Shown one piece after another: positions 31,066-46,189 of a stretch of DNA of 64,000 nt (within the stretch, counting starts at the first letter, position 1; each line of letters starts with the position of its first letter). The stretch covers positions 171,501-235,500 of the forward strand of contig JAIUCV010000571.1 in NCBI GenBank assembly GCA_026724425.1, read 5' to 3'. Both the position numbers and the translations under genes were made by a program. The stretch is from Erythrophleum ivorense (taxonomy: Eukaryota > Streptophyta > Magnoliopsida > Fabales > Fabaceae). The notes beneath the pieces were generated by a model. That model did not search any database. It was not told where the DNA came from and saw only the letters and a list, made by a program, of their open reading frames with translations.

Positions 31066-34000
31066 ATGATCAAGACGGACCCATACTTAGCCAAACATGC
31101 ATTAGGTTCTCCACGGGACTATGAGGAGCAACATGTGTGACATGATTCTCATTCCTTGAGAGGAACATCAAAGGTACCATCCTGAGAGAAACATAAGTAG
31201 TAGTGAGTCCCAATCTTAGCTATATGCCTCCACACAATGTAGAAACATACTTGTAGTGCATGTAATGATCAAGACGGACCCATACTTAGCCAAACATGCA
31301 TTAGGTTCTCCACGGGACTATGAGGAGCAACATGTGTGACATGATTCTCATTCCTTGAGAGGAACATCAAAGCTACCATCCTGGGAGAAACATAAGTAGT
31401 AAGGAGTCCCAATCTTAGCTATATGCCTCCACACAATGTAGAAACATACTTGTAGTGTATGTAATGATCAAGACGGACCCATACTTAGCCAAACATGCAT
31501 TAGGTTCTCCACGGGATTATGAGGAGCAATATGTGTGACATGATTCTCATTCCTTGAGAGGAACATCAAAGCTACCATCCTGAGAGAAACATAAGTAGTA
31601 AGGAGTCCCAATCATAGCTCTATGCCTCCACACAATGTAGAAACATACTTTTAGTGTATGTAATGATCAAGACGGACCAATACTCATCCAAACATGCATT
31701 AGGTTCTCCACGGGACTATCAGGAACAACATGTGTGACATGATTCTCATTCCTTGAGCGGAACATCAAAGCTACCATCCAGAGAGAAACATAAGTAGTAA
31801 GGAGTCCCAATCTTAGCTATATGCCTCCACACAATGTAGAAACATACTTGTAGTGTATGTATTGATCAAGACGGACCCATACTTAGCCAAACATGCATTA
31901 GGTTCTCCACGGGACTATGAGGAGCAACATGTGTGACATGATTCTCATTCCTTGACAGGAACATCAAAGGTACCATCCTGAGAGAAACATAAGTAGTAGT
32001 GAGTCCCAATCTTAGCTCTATGCCTCCACACAATGTAGAAACATACTTGTAGTGTATGTAATGATCAAGACGGACCCATACTTAGCCAAACATGCATTAG
32101 GTTCTCCACGGGACTATGAGGAGCAACATGTGTGACATGATTCTCATTCCTTGAGAGGAACATCAAAGCTACCATCCTGGGAGAAACATAAGTAGTAAGG
32201 AGTCCCAATCTTAGCTATATGCCTCCACACAATGTAGAAACATACTTGTAGTGTATGTAATGATCAAGACGGACCCATACTTAGACAAACATGCATTAGG
32301 TTCTCCACGGGATTATGAGGAGCAACATGTGTGACATGATTCTCATTCCTTGAGAGGAACATCAAAGCTATTATCCTGAGAGAAACATAAGTAGTAAGGA
32401 GTCCCAATCATAGCTCTATGCCTCCACACAATGTAGAAACATACTTTTAGTGTATGTAATGATCAAGACGGACCAATACTCATCCAAACATGCATTAGGT
32501 TCTCCACGGGACTATCAGGAACAACATGTGTGACATGATTCTCATTCCTTGAGCGGAACATCAAAGCTACCATCCAGAGAGAAACATAAGTAGTAAGGAG
32601 TCCCAATCTTAGCTATATGCCTCCACACAATGTAGAAACATACTTGTAGTGTATGTAATGATCAAGACGGACCCATACTTAGCCAAACATGCATTAGGTT
32701 CTCCACGGGACTATGAGGAGCAACATGTGTGACATGATTCTCATTCCTTGAGAGGAACATCAAAGGTACCATCCTGAGAGAAACATATGTAGTAGTGAGT
32801 CCCAATCTTAGCTCTATGCCTCCACACAATGTAGAAACATACTTGTAGTGTATGTAATGATCAAGACGGACCCATACTTAGCCAAACATGCATTAGGTTC
32901 TCCACGGGACTATGAGGAGCAACATGTGTGACATGATTCTCATTCCTTGAGAGGAACATCAAAGCTACCATCCTAGGAGAAACATAAGTAGTAAGGAGTC
33001 CCAATCTTAGATATATGCCTCCACACAATGTAGAAACATACTTGTAGTGTATGTAATGATCAAGATGGACCCATACTTAGCCAAACATGCATTAGGTTCT
33101 CCACGGGACTATGAGGAGCAACATGTGTGACATGATTCTCATTCCTTGAGAGGAACATCAAAGGTACCATCCTGAGAGAAACATAAGTAGTAGTGAGTCC
33201 CAATCTTAGCTATATGCCTCCACACAATGTAGAAACATACTTGTAGTGCATGTAATGATCAAGACGGACCCATACTTAGCCAAACATGCATTAGGTTCTC
33301 CACGGGACTATGAGGAGCAACATGTGTGACATGATTCTCATTCCTTGAGAGGAACATCAAAGCTACCATCCTGGGAGAAACATAAGTAGTAAGGAGTCCC
33401 AATCTTAGCTATATGCCTCCACACAATGTAGAAACATACTTGTAGTGTATGTAATGATCAAGACGGACCCATACTTAGCCAAACATGCATTAGGTTCTCC
33501 ACGGGATTATGAGGAGCAATATGTGTGACATGATTCTCATTCCTTGAGAGGAACATCAAAGCTACCATCCTGAGAGAAACATAAGTAGTAAGGAGTCCCA
33601 ATCATAGCTCTATGCCTCCACACAATGTAGAAACATACTTTTAGTGTATGTAATGATCAAGACGGACCAATACTCATCCAAACATGCATTAGGTTCTCCA
33701 CGGGACTATCAGGAACAACATGTGTGACATGATTCTCATTCCTTGAGCGGAACATCAAAGCTACCATCCAGAGAGAAACATAAGTAGTAAGGAGTCCCAA
33801 TCTTAGCTATATGCCTCCACACAATGTAGAAACATACTTGTAGTGTATGTATTGATCAAGACGGACCCATACTTAGCCAAACATGCATTAGGTTCTCCAC
33901 GGGACTATGAGGAGCAACATGTGTGACATGATTCTCATTCCTTGACAGGAACATCAAAGGTACCATCCTGAGAGAAACATAAGTAGTAGTGAGTCCCAAT

Positions 34001-35045
34001 CTTAGCTCTATGCCTCCACACAATGTAGAAACATACTTGTAGTGTATGTAATGATCAAGACGGACCCATACTTAGCCAAACATGCATTAGGTTCTCCACG
34101 GGACTATGAGGAGCAACATGTGTGACATGATTCTCATTCCTTGAGAGGAACATCAAAGCTACCATCCTGGGAGAAACATAAGTAGTAAGGAGTCCCAATC
34201 TTAGCTATATGCCTCCACACAATGTAGAAACATACTTGTAGTGTATGTAATGATCAAGACGGACCCATACTTAGACAAACATGCATTAGGTTCTCCACGG
34301 GATTATGAGGAGCAACATGTGTGACATGATTCTCATTCCTTGAGAGGAACATCAAAGCTACTATCCTGAGAGAAACATAAGTAGTAAGGAGTCCCAATCA
34401 TAGCTCTATGCCTCCACACAATGTAGAAACATACTTTTAGTGTATGTAATGATCAAGACGGACCAATACTCATCCAAACATGCATTAGGTTCTCCACGGG
34501 ACTATCAGGAACAACATGTGTGACATGATTCTCATTCCTTGAGCGGAACATCAAAGCTACCATCCAGAGAGAAACATAAGTAGTAAGGAGTCCCAATCTT
34601 AGCTATATGCCTCCACACAATGTAGAAACATACTTGTAGTGTATGTAATGATCAAGACGGACCCATACTTAGCCAAACATGCATTAGGTTCTCCACGGGA
34701 CTATGAGGAGCAACATGTGTGACATGATTCTCATTCCTTGAGAGGAACATCAAAGGTACCATCCTGAGAGAAACATATGTAGTAGTGAGTCCCAATCTTA
34801 GCTCTATGCCTCCACACAATGTAGAAACATACTTGTAGTGTATGTAATGATCAAGACGGACCCATACTTAGCCAAACATGCATTAGGTTCTCCACGGGAC
34901 TATGAGGAGCAACATGTGTGACATGATTCTCATTCCTTGAGAGGAACATCAAAGCTACCATCCTAGGAGAAACATAAGTAGTAAGGAGTCCCAATCTTAG
35001 ATATATGCCTCCACACAATGTAGAAACATACTTGTAGTGTATGTA
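31066..35045 (+). repeat. Ten-monomer block duplication with 1,990-bp period (second pair)
   Basis: 31066-33055 and 33056-35045 match throughout in monomer type and share private changes. These include gagcaatatgtg (31521 and 33511) and tattgatc (at 31861 and 33851). A single difference I noticed is ctattatcc near 32,371 against ctactatcc. This is one of the most recent and largest duplications in the array. Confidence 0.88.
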
Positions 35046-38000
35046 ATGATCAAGATGGACCCATACTTAGCCAAACATGCATTAGGTTCTCCACGGGACT
35101 ATGAGGAGCAACATGTGTGACATGATTCTCATTCCTTGAGAGGAACATCAAAGCTACCATCCTGAGAGAAACATAAGTAGTAAGGAGTCCCAATCATAGC
35201 TCTATGCCTCCACACAATGTAGAAACATACTTTTAGTGTATGTAATGATCAAGACGGACCAATACTCATCCAAACATGCATTAGGTTCTCCACGGGACTA
35301 TCAGGAACAACATGTGTGACATGATTCTCATTCCTTGAGAGGAACATCAAAGTTACCATCCTGGGAGAAACATAAGTAGTAAGGAGTCCCAATCTTAGCT
35401 ATATGCCTCCACACAATGTAGAAACATACTTGTAGTGTATGTAATGATCAAGACGGACCCATACTTAGCCAAACATGCATTAGGTTCTCCGCGGGATTAT
35501 GAGGACCAACATGTGTGACATGATTCTCATTCCTTGAGAGGAACATCAAAGCTACCATCCTGAGAGAAACATAAGTAGTAGTGAGTCCCAATCTTAGCTC
35601 TGTGCCTCCACACAATGTAGAAACATACTTGTAGTGTATGTAATGATCAAGACAGACCCATACTTAGCCAAACATGCATTAGGTTCTCCACGGGACTATG
35701 AGGAGCAACATGTGTGACATGATTCTCATTCCTTGAGAGGAACATCAAAGCTACCATCCTGGGAGAAACATAAGTAGTAAGGAGTCCCAATCTTAGCTAT
35801 ATGCCTCCACACAATGTAGAAACATACTTGTAGTGTATGTAATGATCAAGACGGACCCATACTTAGCCAAACATGCATTAGGTTCTCCACGGGATTATGA
35901 GGAGCAACATGTGTGACATGATTCTCATTCCTTGAGAGGAACATCAAAGCTACCATCCTGAGAGAAACATAAGTAGTAAGGAGTCCCAATCATAGCTCTA
36001 TGCCTCCACACAATGTAGAAACATACTTTTAATGTATGTAATGATCAAGACGGACCAATACTCATCCAAACATGCATTAGGTTCTCCACGGGACTATCAT
36101 GAACAACATGTGTGACATGATTCTCATTCCTTGAGCGGAACATCAAAGCTACCATCCAGAGAGAAACATAAGTAGTAAGGAGTCCCAATCTTAGCTATAT
36201 GCCTCCACACAATGTAGAAACATACTTGTAGTGTATGTAATGATCAAGACGGACCCATACTTAGCCAAACATGCATTAGGTTCTCCGCGGGATTATGAGG
36301 ACCAACATGTGTGACATGATTCTCATTCCTTGAGAGGAACATCAAAGCTACCATCCTGAGAGAAACATAAGTAGTAGTGAGTCCCAATCTTAGCTCTGTG
36401 CCTCCACACAATGTAGAAACATACTTGTAGTGTATGTAATGATCAAGACAGACCCATACTTAGCCAAACATGCATTAGGTTCTCCACGGGACTATGAGGA
36501 GCAACATGTGTGACATGATTCTCATTCCTTGAGAGGAACATCAAAGCTACCATCGAGAGAGAAACATAAGTAGTAAGGAGTCCCAATCTTAGCTATATGC
36601 CTCCACACAATGTAGAAACATACTTGTAGTGTATGTAATGATCAAGACGGACCCATACTTAGCCAAACATGCATTAGGTTCTCCGCGGGATTATGAGGAC
36701 CAACATGTGTGACATGATTCTCATTCCTTGAGAGGAACATCAAAGCTACCATCCTGAGAGAAACATAAGTAGTAGTGAGTCCCAATCTTAGCTCTGTGCC
36801 TCCACACAATGTAGAAACATACTTGTAGTGTATGTAATGATCAAGACAGACCCATACTTAGCCAAACATGCATTAGGTTCTCCACGGGACTATGAGGAGC
36901 AACATGTGTGACATGATTCTCATTCCTTGAGAGGAACATCAAAGCTACCATCCTGGGAGAAACATAAGTAGTAAGGAGTCCCAATCTTAGCTATATGCCT
37001 CCACACAATGTAGAAACATACTTGTAGTGTATGTAATGATCAAGACGGACCCATACTTAGCCAAACATGCATTAGGTTCTCCACGGGATTATGAGGAGCA
37101 ACATGTGTGACATGATTCTCATTCCTTGAGAGGAACATCAAAGCTACCATCCTGAGAGAAACATAAGTAGTAAGGAGTCCTAATCATAGCTCTATGCCTC
37201 CACACAATGTAGAAACATACTTTTAATGTATGTAATGATCAAGACGGACCAATACTCATCCAAACATGCATTAGGTTCTCCACGGGACTATCATGAACAA
37301 CATGTGTGACATGATTCTCATTCCTTGAGCGGAACATCAAAGCTACCATCCAGAGAGAAACATAAGTAGTAAGGAGTCCCAATCTTAGCTATATGCCTCC
37401 ACACAATGTAGAAACATACTTGTAGTGTATGTAATGATCAAGACGGACTCATACTTAGCCAAACATGCATTAGGTTCTCCACGGGACTATGAGGAGCAAC
37501 ATGTGTGACATGATTCTCATTCCTTGAGAGGAACATCAAAGGTACCATCCTGAGAGAAACATATGTAGTAGTGAGTCCCAATCTTAGCTCTATGCCTCCA
37601 CACAATGTAGAAACATACTTGTAGTGTATGTAATGATCAAGACGGACCCATACTTAGCCAAACATGCATTAGGTTCTCCACGGGACTATGAGGAGCAACA
37701 TGTGTGACATGATTCTCATTCCTTGAGAGGAACATCAAAGGTACCATCCTGAGAGAAACATAAGTAGTAGTGAGTCCCAATCTTAGCTATATGCCTCCAC
37801 ACAATGTAGAAACATACTTGTAGTGCATGTAATGATCAAGACGGACCCATACTTAGCCAAACATGCATTAGGTTCTCCACGGGACTATGAGGAGCAACAT
37901 GTGTGACATGATTCTCATTCCTTGAGAGGAACATCAAAGCTACCATCCTGGGAGAAACATAAGTAGTAAGGAGTCCCAATCTTAGCTATATGCCTCCACA

Positions 38001-41000
38001 CAATGTAGAAACATACTTGTAGTGTATGTAATGATCAAGACGGACCCATACTTAGCCAAACATGCATTAGGTTCTCCACGGGATTATGAGGAGCAACATG
38101 TGTGACATGATTCTCATTCCTTGAGAGGAACATCAAAGCTACCATCCTGAGAGAAACATAAGTAGTAAGGAGTCCCAATCATAGCTCTATGCCTCCACAC
38201 AATGTAGAAACATACTTTTAGTGTATGTAATGATCAAGACGGACCAATACTCATCCAAACATGCATTAGGTTCTCCACGGGACTATCAGGAACAACATGT
38301 GTGACATGATTCTCATTCCTTGAGCGGAACATCAAAGCTACCATCCAGAGAGAAACATAAGTAGTAAGGAGTCCCAATCTTAGCTATATGCCTCCACACA
38401 ATGTAGAAACATACTTGTAGTGTATGTATTGATCAAGACGGACCCATACTTAGCCAAACATGCATTAGGTTCTCCACGGGACTATGAGGAGCAACATGTG
38501 TGACATGATTCTCATTCCTTGACAGGAACATCAAAGGTACCATCCTGAGAGAAACATAAGTAGTAGTGAGTCCCAATCTTAGCTCTATGCCTCCACACAA
38601 TGTAGAAACATACTTGTAGTGTATGTAATGATCAAGACGGACCCATACTTAGCCAAACATGCATTAGGTTCTCCACGGGACTATGAGGAGCAACATGTGT
38701 GACATGATTCTCATTCCTTGAGAGGAACATCAAAGCTACCATCCTGGGAGAAACATAAGTAGTAAGGAGTCCCAATCTTAGCTATATGCCTCCACACAAT
38801 GTAGAAACATACTTGTAGTGTATGTAATGATCAAGACGGACCCATACTTAGACAAACATGCATTAGGTTCTCCACGGGATTATGAGGAGCAACATGTGTG
38901 ACATGATTCTCATTCCTTGAGAGGAACATCAAAGCTACCATCCTGAGAGAAACATAAGTAGTAAGGAGTCCCAATCATAGCTCTATGCCTCCACACAATG
39001 TAGAAACATACTTTTAGTGTATGTAATGATCAAGACGGACCAATACTCATCCAAACATGCATTAGGTTCTCCATGGGACTATCAGGAACAACATGTGTGA
39101 CATGATTCTCATTCCTTGAGCGGAACATCAAAGCTACCATCCAGAGAGAAACATAAGTAGTAAGGAGTCCCAATCTTAGCTATATGCCTCCACACAATGT
39201 AGAAACATACTTGTAGTGCATGTAATGATCAAGACGGACCCATACTTAGCCAAACATGCATTAGGTTCTCCACGGGACTATAAGGAGCAACATGTGTGAC
39301 ATGATTCTCATTCCTTGAGAGAAACATCAAAGGTACCATCCTGAGAGAAACATATGTAGTAGTGAGTCCCAATCTTAGCTCTATGCCTCCACACAATGTA
39401 GAAACATACTTGTAGTGTATGTAATGATCAAGACGGACCCATACTTAGCCAAACATGCATTAGGTTCTCCACGGGACTATGAGGAGCAACATGTGTGACA
39501 TGATTCTCATTCCTTGAGAGGAACATCAAAGCTACCATCCTAGGAGAAACATAAGTAGTAAGGAGTCCCAATCTTAGCTATATGCCTCCACACAATGTAG
39601 AAACATACTTGTAGTGTATGTAATGATCAAGACGGACCCATACTTAGCCAAACATGCATTAGGTTCTCCACGGGACTCTGAGGAGCAACATGTGTGACAT
39701 GATTCTCATTCCTTGAGAGGAACATCAAAGCTACCATCCTGAGAGAAACATAAGTAGTAAGGAGTCCCAATCATAGCTCTATGCCTCCACACAATGTAGA
39801 AACATACTTTTAGTGTATGTAATGATCAAGACGGACCAATACTCATCCAAACATGCATTAGGTTCTCCACGGGACTATCAGGAACAACATGTGTGACATG
39901 ATTCTCATTCCTTGAGAGGAACATCAAAGCTACCATCCAGAGAGAAACATAAGTAGTAAGGAGTCCCAATCTTAGCTATATGCCTCCACACAATGTAGAA
40001 ACATACTTGTAGTGCATGTAATGATCAAGACGGACCCATACTTAGCCAAACATGCATTAGGTTCTCCACGGGACTATGAGGAGCAACATGTGTGACATGA
40101 TTCTCATTCGTTGAGAAGAACGTGAAAGCTACCATCCTAGGAGAAACATAAGTAGTAAGGAGTCCCAATCTTAGCTATATGCCTCCACACAATGTAGAAA
40201 CATACTTGTAGTGTATGTAATGATCAAGACGGATCCATACTTAGCCAAACATGCATTAGGTTCTCCACGGGACTATGAGGAGCAACATGTGTGACATGAT
40301 TCTCATTCCTTGAGAGGAACATCAAAGGTACCATCCTGAGAGAAACATAAGTAGTAGTGAGTCCCAATCTTAGCTATATGCCTCCACACAATGTAGAAAC
40401 ATACTTGTAGTGCATGTAATGATCAAGACGGACCCATACTTAGACAAACATGCATTAGGTTCTCCACGGGATTATGAGGAGCAACATGTGTGACATGATT
40501 CTCATTCCTTGAGAGGAACATCAAAGCTACCATCCTGGGAGAAACATAAGTAGTAAGGAGTCCCAATCTTAGCTATATGCCTCCACACAATGTAGAAACA
40601 TACTTGTAGTGTATGTAATGATCAAGACGGACCCATACTTAGACAAACATGCATTAGGTTCTCCACGGGATTATGAGGAGCAACATGTGTGACATGATTC
40701 TCATTCCTTGAGAGGAACATCAAAGCTACTATCCTGAGAGAAACATAAGTAGTAAGGAGTCCCAATCATAGCTCTATGCCTCCACACAATGTAGAAACAT
40801 ACTTTTAGTGTATGTAATGATCAAGACGGACCAATACTCATCCAAACATGCATTAGGTTCTCCACGGGACTATCAGGAACAACATGTGTGACATGATTCT
40901 CATTCCTTGAGCGGAACATCAAAGCTACCATCCAGAGAGAAACATAAGTAGTAAGGAGTCCCAATCTTAGCTATATGCCTCCACACAATGTAGAAACATA

Positions 41001-44000
41001 CTTGTAGTGTATGTAATGATCAAGACGGACCCATACTTAGCCAAACATGCATTAGGTTCTCCACGGGACTATGAGGAGCAAGATGTGTGACATGATTCTC
41101 ATTCCTTGAGAGGAACATCAAAGGTACCATCCTGAGAGAAACATATGTAGTAGTGAGTCCCAATCTTAGCTCTATGCCTCCACACAATGTAGAAACATAC
41201 TTGTAGTGTATGTAATGATCAAGACGGACCCATACTTAGCCAAACATGCATTAGGTTCTCCACGGGACTATGAGGAGCAACATGTGTGACATGATTCTCA
41301 TTCCTTGAGAGGAACATCAAAGCTACCATCCTAGGAGAAACATAAGTAGTAAGGAGTCCCAATCTTAGCTATATGCGTCCACACAATGTAGAAACATACT
41401 TGTAGTGTATGTAATGATCAAGACGGACCCATACTTAGCCAAACATGCATTAGGTTCTCCACGGGACTATGAGGAGCAACATGTGTGACATGATTCTCAT
41501 TCCTTGAGAGGAACATCAAAGCTACCATCCTGAGAGAAACATAAGTAGTAAGGAGTCCCAATCATAGCTCTATGCCTCCACACAATGAAGAAACATACTT
41601 TTAGTGTATGTAATGATCAAGACGGACCAATACTCATCCAAACATGCATTAGGTTCTCCACGGGACTATCAGGAACAACATGTGTGACATGATTCTCATT
41701 CCTTGAGAGGAACATCAAAGCTACCATCCTGGGAGAAACATAAGTAGTAAGGAGTCCCAATCTTAGCTATATGCCTCCACACAATGTAGAAACATACTTG
41801 TAGTGTATGTAATGATCAAGACGGACCCATACTTAGCCAAACATGCATTAGGTTCTCCGCGGGATTATGAGGACCAACATGTGTGACATGATTCTCATTC
41901 CTTGAGAGGAACATCAAAGCTACCATCCTGAGAGAAACATAAGTAGTAAGGAGTCCCAATCATAGCTCTATGCCTCCACACAATGTAGAAACATACTTTT
42001 AGTGTATGTAATGATCAAGACGGACCAATACTCATCCAAACATGCATTAGGTTCTCCACGGGACTATCAGGAACAACATGTGTGACATGATTCTCATTCC
42101 TTGAGCGGAACATCAAAGCTACCATCCAGAGAGAAACATAAGTAGTAAGGAGTCCCAATCTTAGCTATATGCCTCCACACAATGTAGAAACATACTTGTA
42201 GTGTATGTAATGATCAAGACGGACCCATACTTAGCCAAACATGCATTAGGTTCTCCACGGGACTATGAGGACCAACATGTGTGACATGATTCTCATTCCT
42301 TGAGAGGAACATCAAAGGTACCATCCTGAGAGAAACATAAGTAGTAGTGAGTCCCAATCTTAGCTCTGTGCCTCCACACAATGTAGAAACATACTTGTAG
42401 TGTATGTAATGATCAAGACGGACCCATACTTAGCCAAACATGCATTAGGTTCTCCACGGGACTATGAGGAGCAACATGTGTGACATGATTCTCATTCCTT
42501 GAGAGGAACATCAAAGCTACCATCCTGAGAGAAACATAAGTAGTAAGGAGTCCCAATCATAGCTCTATGCCTCCACACAATGTAGAAACATACTTTTAGT
42601 GTATGTAATGATCAAGACGGACCAATACTCATCCAAACATGCATTAGGTTCTCCACGGGACTATCAGGAACAACATGTGTGACATGATTCTCATTCCTTG
42701 AGCGGAACATCAAAGCTACCATCCAGAGAGAAACATAAGTAGTAAGGAGTCCCAATCTTAGCTATATGCCTCCACACAATGTAGAAACATACTTGTAGTG
42801 TATGTAATGATCAAGACGGACCCATACTTAGCCAAACATGCATTAGGTTCTCCACGGGACTATGAGGACCAACATGTGTGACATGATTCTCATTCCTTGA
42901 GAGGAACATCAAAGGTACCATCCTGAGAGAAACATAAGTAGTAGTGAGTCCCAATCTTAGCTCTGTGCCTCCACACAATGTAGAAACATACTTGTAGTGT
43001 ATGTAATGATCAAGACGGACCCATACTTAGCCAAACATGCATTAGGTTCTCCACGGGACTATGAGGAGCAACATGTGTGACATGATTCTCATTCCTTGAG
43101 AGGAACATCAAAGCTACCATCCTGGGAGAAACATAAGTAGTAAGGAGTCCCAATCTTAGCTATATGCCTCCACACAATGTAGAAACGTACTTGTAGTGTA
43201 TGTAATGATCAAGACGGACCCATACTTAGCCAAACATGCATTAGGTTCTCCACGGGATTATGAGGAGCAACATGTGTGACATGATTCTCATTCCTTGAGA
43301 GGAACATCAAAGCTACCATCCTGAGAGAAACATAAGTAGTAAGGAGTCCCAATCATAGCTCTATGCCTCCACACAATGTAGAAACATACTTTTAATGTAT
43401 GTAATGATCAAGACGGACCAATACTCATCCAAACATGCATTAGGTTCTCCACGGGACTATCATGAACAACATGTGTGACATGATTCTCATTCCTTGAGCG
43501 GAACATCAAAGCTACCATCCAGAGAGAAACATAAGTAGTAAGGAGTCCCAATCTTAGCTATATGCCTCCACACAATGTAGAAACATACTTGTAGTGTATG
43601 TAATGATCAAGACGGACTCATACTTAGCCAAACATGCATTAGGTTCTCCACGGGACTATGAGGAGCAACATGTGTGACATGATTCTCATTCCTTGAGAGG
43701 AACATCAAAGGTACCATCCTGAGAGAAACATATGTAGTAGTGAGTCCCAATCTTAGCTCTATGCCTCCACACAATGTAGAAACATACTTGTAGTGTATGT
43801 AATGATCAAGACGGACCCATACTTAGCCAAACATGCATTAGGTTCTCCACGGGACTATGAGGAGCAACATGTGTGACATGATTCTCATTCCTTGACAGGA
43901 ACATCAAAGGTACCATCCTGAGAGAAACATAAGTAGTAGTGAGTCCCAATCTTAGCTCTATGCCTCCACACAATGTAGAAACATACTTGTAGTGTATGTA

Positions 44001-46189
44001 ATGATCAAGACGGACCCATACTTAGCCAAACATGCATTAGGTTCTCCACGGGACTATGAGGAGCAACATGTGTGACATGATTCTCATTCCTTGAGAGGAA
44101 CATCAAAGCTACCATCCTGGGAGAAACATAAGTAGTAAGGAGTCCCAATCTTAGCTATATGCCTCCACACAATGTAGAAACATACTTGTAGTGTATGTAA
44201 TGATCAAGACGGACCCATACTTAGACAAACATGCATTAGGTTCTCCACGGGATTATGAGGAGCAACATGTGTGACATAATTCTCATTCCTTGAGAGGAAC
44301 ATCGAAGCTACCATCCTGAGAGAAACATAAGTAGTAAGGAGTCCCAATCATAGCTCGATGCCTCCACACAATGTAGAAACATACTTTTAGTGTATGTAAT
44401 GATCAAGACGGACCAATACTCATCCAAACATGCATTAGGTTCTCCACGGGACTATCAGGAACAACATGTGTGACATGATTCTCATTCCTTGAGCGGAACA
44501 TCAAATCTACCATCCAGAGAGAAACATAAGTAGTAAGGAGTCCCAATCTTAGCTATATGCCTCCACACAATGTATAAACATACTTGTAGTGCATGTAATG
44601 ATCAAGACGGACCCATACTTAGCCAAACATGCATTAGGTTCTCAACGGGACTATGAGGAGCAACATGTGTGACATGATTCTCATTCCTTGAGAGGAACAT
44701 CAAAGGTACCATCCTGAGAGAAACATATGTAGTAGTGAGTCCCAATCTTAGCTCTATGCCTCCACACAATGTAGAAACATACTTGTAGTGTATGTAATGA
44801 TCAAGACGGACCCATACTTTGCCAAACATGCATTAGGTTCTCCACGGGACTATGAGGAGCAACATGTGTGACATGATTCTCATTCCTTGAGAGGAACATC
44901 AAAGCTACCATCCTAGGAGAAACATAAGTAGTAAGGAGTCCCAATCTTAGCTATATGCCTCCACACAATGTAGAAACATACTTGTAGTGTATGTAATGAT
45001 CAAGACGGACCCATACTTAGCCAAACATGCATTAGGTTCTCCACGGGACTATGAGGAGCAACATGTGTGACATGATTCTCATTCCTTGAGAGGAACATCA
45101 AAGCTACCATCCTGAGAGAAACATAAGTAGTAAGGAGTCCCAATCATAGCTCTATGCCTCCACACAATGTAGAAACATACTTTTAGTGTATGTAATGATC
45201 AAGACGGACCAATACTCATCCAAACATGCATTAGGTTCTCCACGGGACTATCAGGAACAACATGTGTGACATGATTCTCATTCCTTGAGCGGAACATCAA
45301 AGCTACCATCCAGAGAGAAACATAAGTAGTAAGGAGTCCCAATCTTAGCTATATGCCTCCACACAATGTAGAAACATACTTGTAGTGCATGTAATGATCA
45401 AGACGGACCCATACTTAGCCAAACATGCATTAGGTTCTCTACGGGACTATGAGGAGCAACATGTGTGACATGATTCTCATTCCTTGAGAAGAACATGAAA
45501 GCTACCATCCTAGGAGAAACATAAGTAGTAAGGAGTCCCAATCTTAGCTATATGCCTCCACACAATGTAGAAACATACTTGTAGTGTATGTAATGATCAA
45601 GACGGACCCATACTTAGCCAAACATGCATTAGGTTCTCCACGGGACTATGAGGAACAGCATGTGTGACATGATTCTCATTCCTTGAGAGGAACATCAAAG
45701 GTACCATCCTGAGAGAAACATAAGTAGTAGTGAGTCCCAATCTTAGCTATATGCCTCCACACAATGTAGAAACATACTTGTAGTGCATGTAATGATCAAG
45801 ACGGACCCATACTTAGCCAAACATGCATTAGGTTCTCCACGGGACTATGAGGAGCAACATGTGTGACATGATTCTCATTCCTTGAGAGGAACATCAAAGC
45901 TACCATCCTGAGAGAAACATAAGTAGTAGTGAGTCCCAATCTTAGCTATATGCCTCCACACAATGTAGAAACATACTTGTAGTGCATGTAATGATCAAGA
46001 CGGACCCATACTTAGCCAAACATGCATTAGGTTCTCCACGGGACTATGAGGAGCAACATGTGTGACATGATTCTCATTCCTTGAGAGGAACATCAAAGCT
46101 ACCATCCTGGGAGAAACATAAGTAGTAAGGAGTCCCAATCTTAGCTATATGCCTCCACACAATGTAGAAACATACTTGTAGTGTATGTA

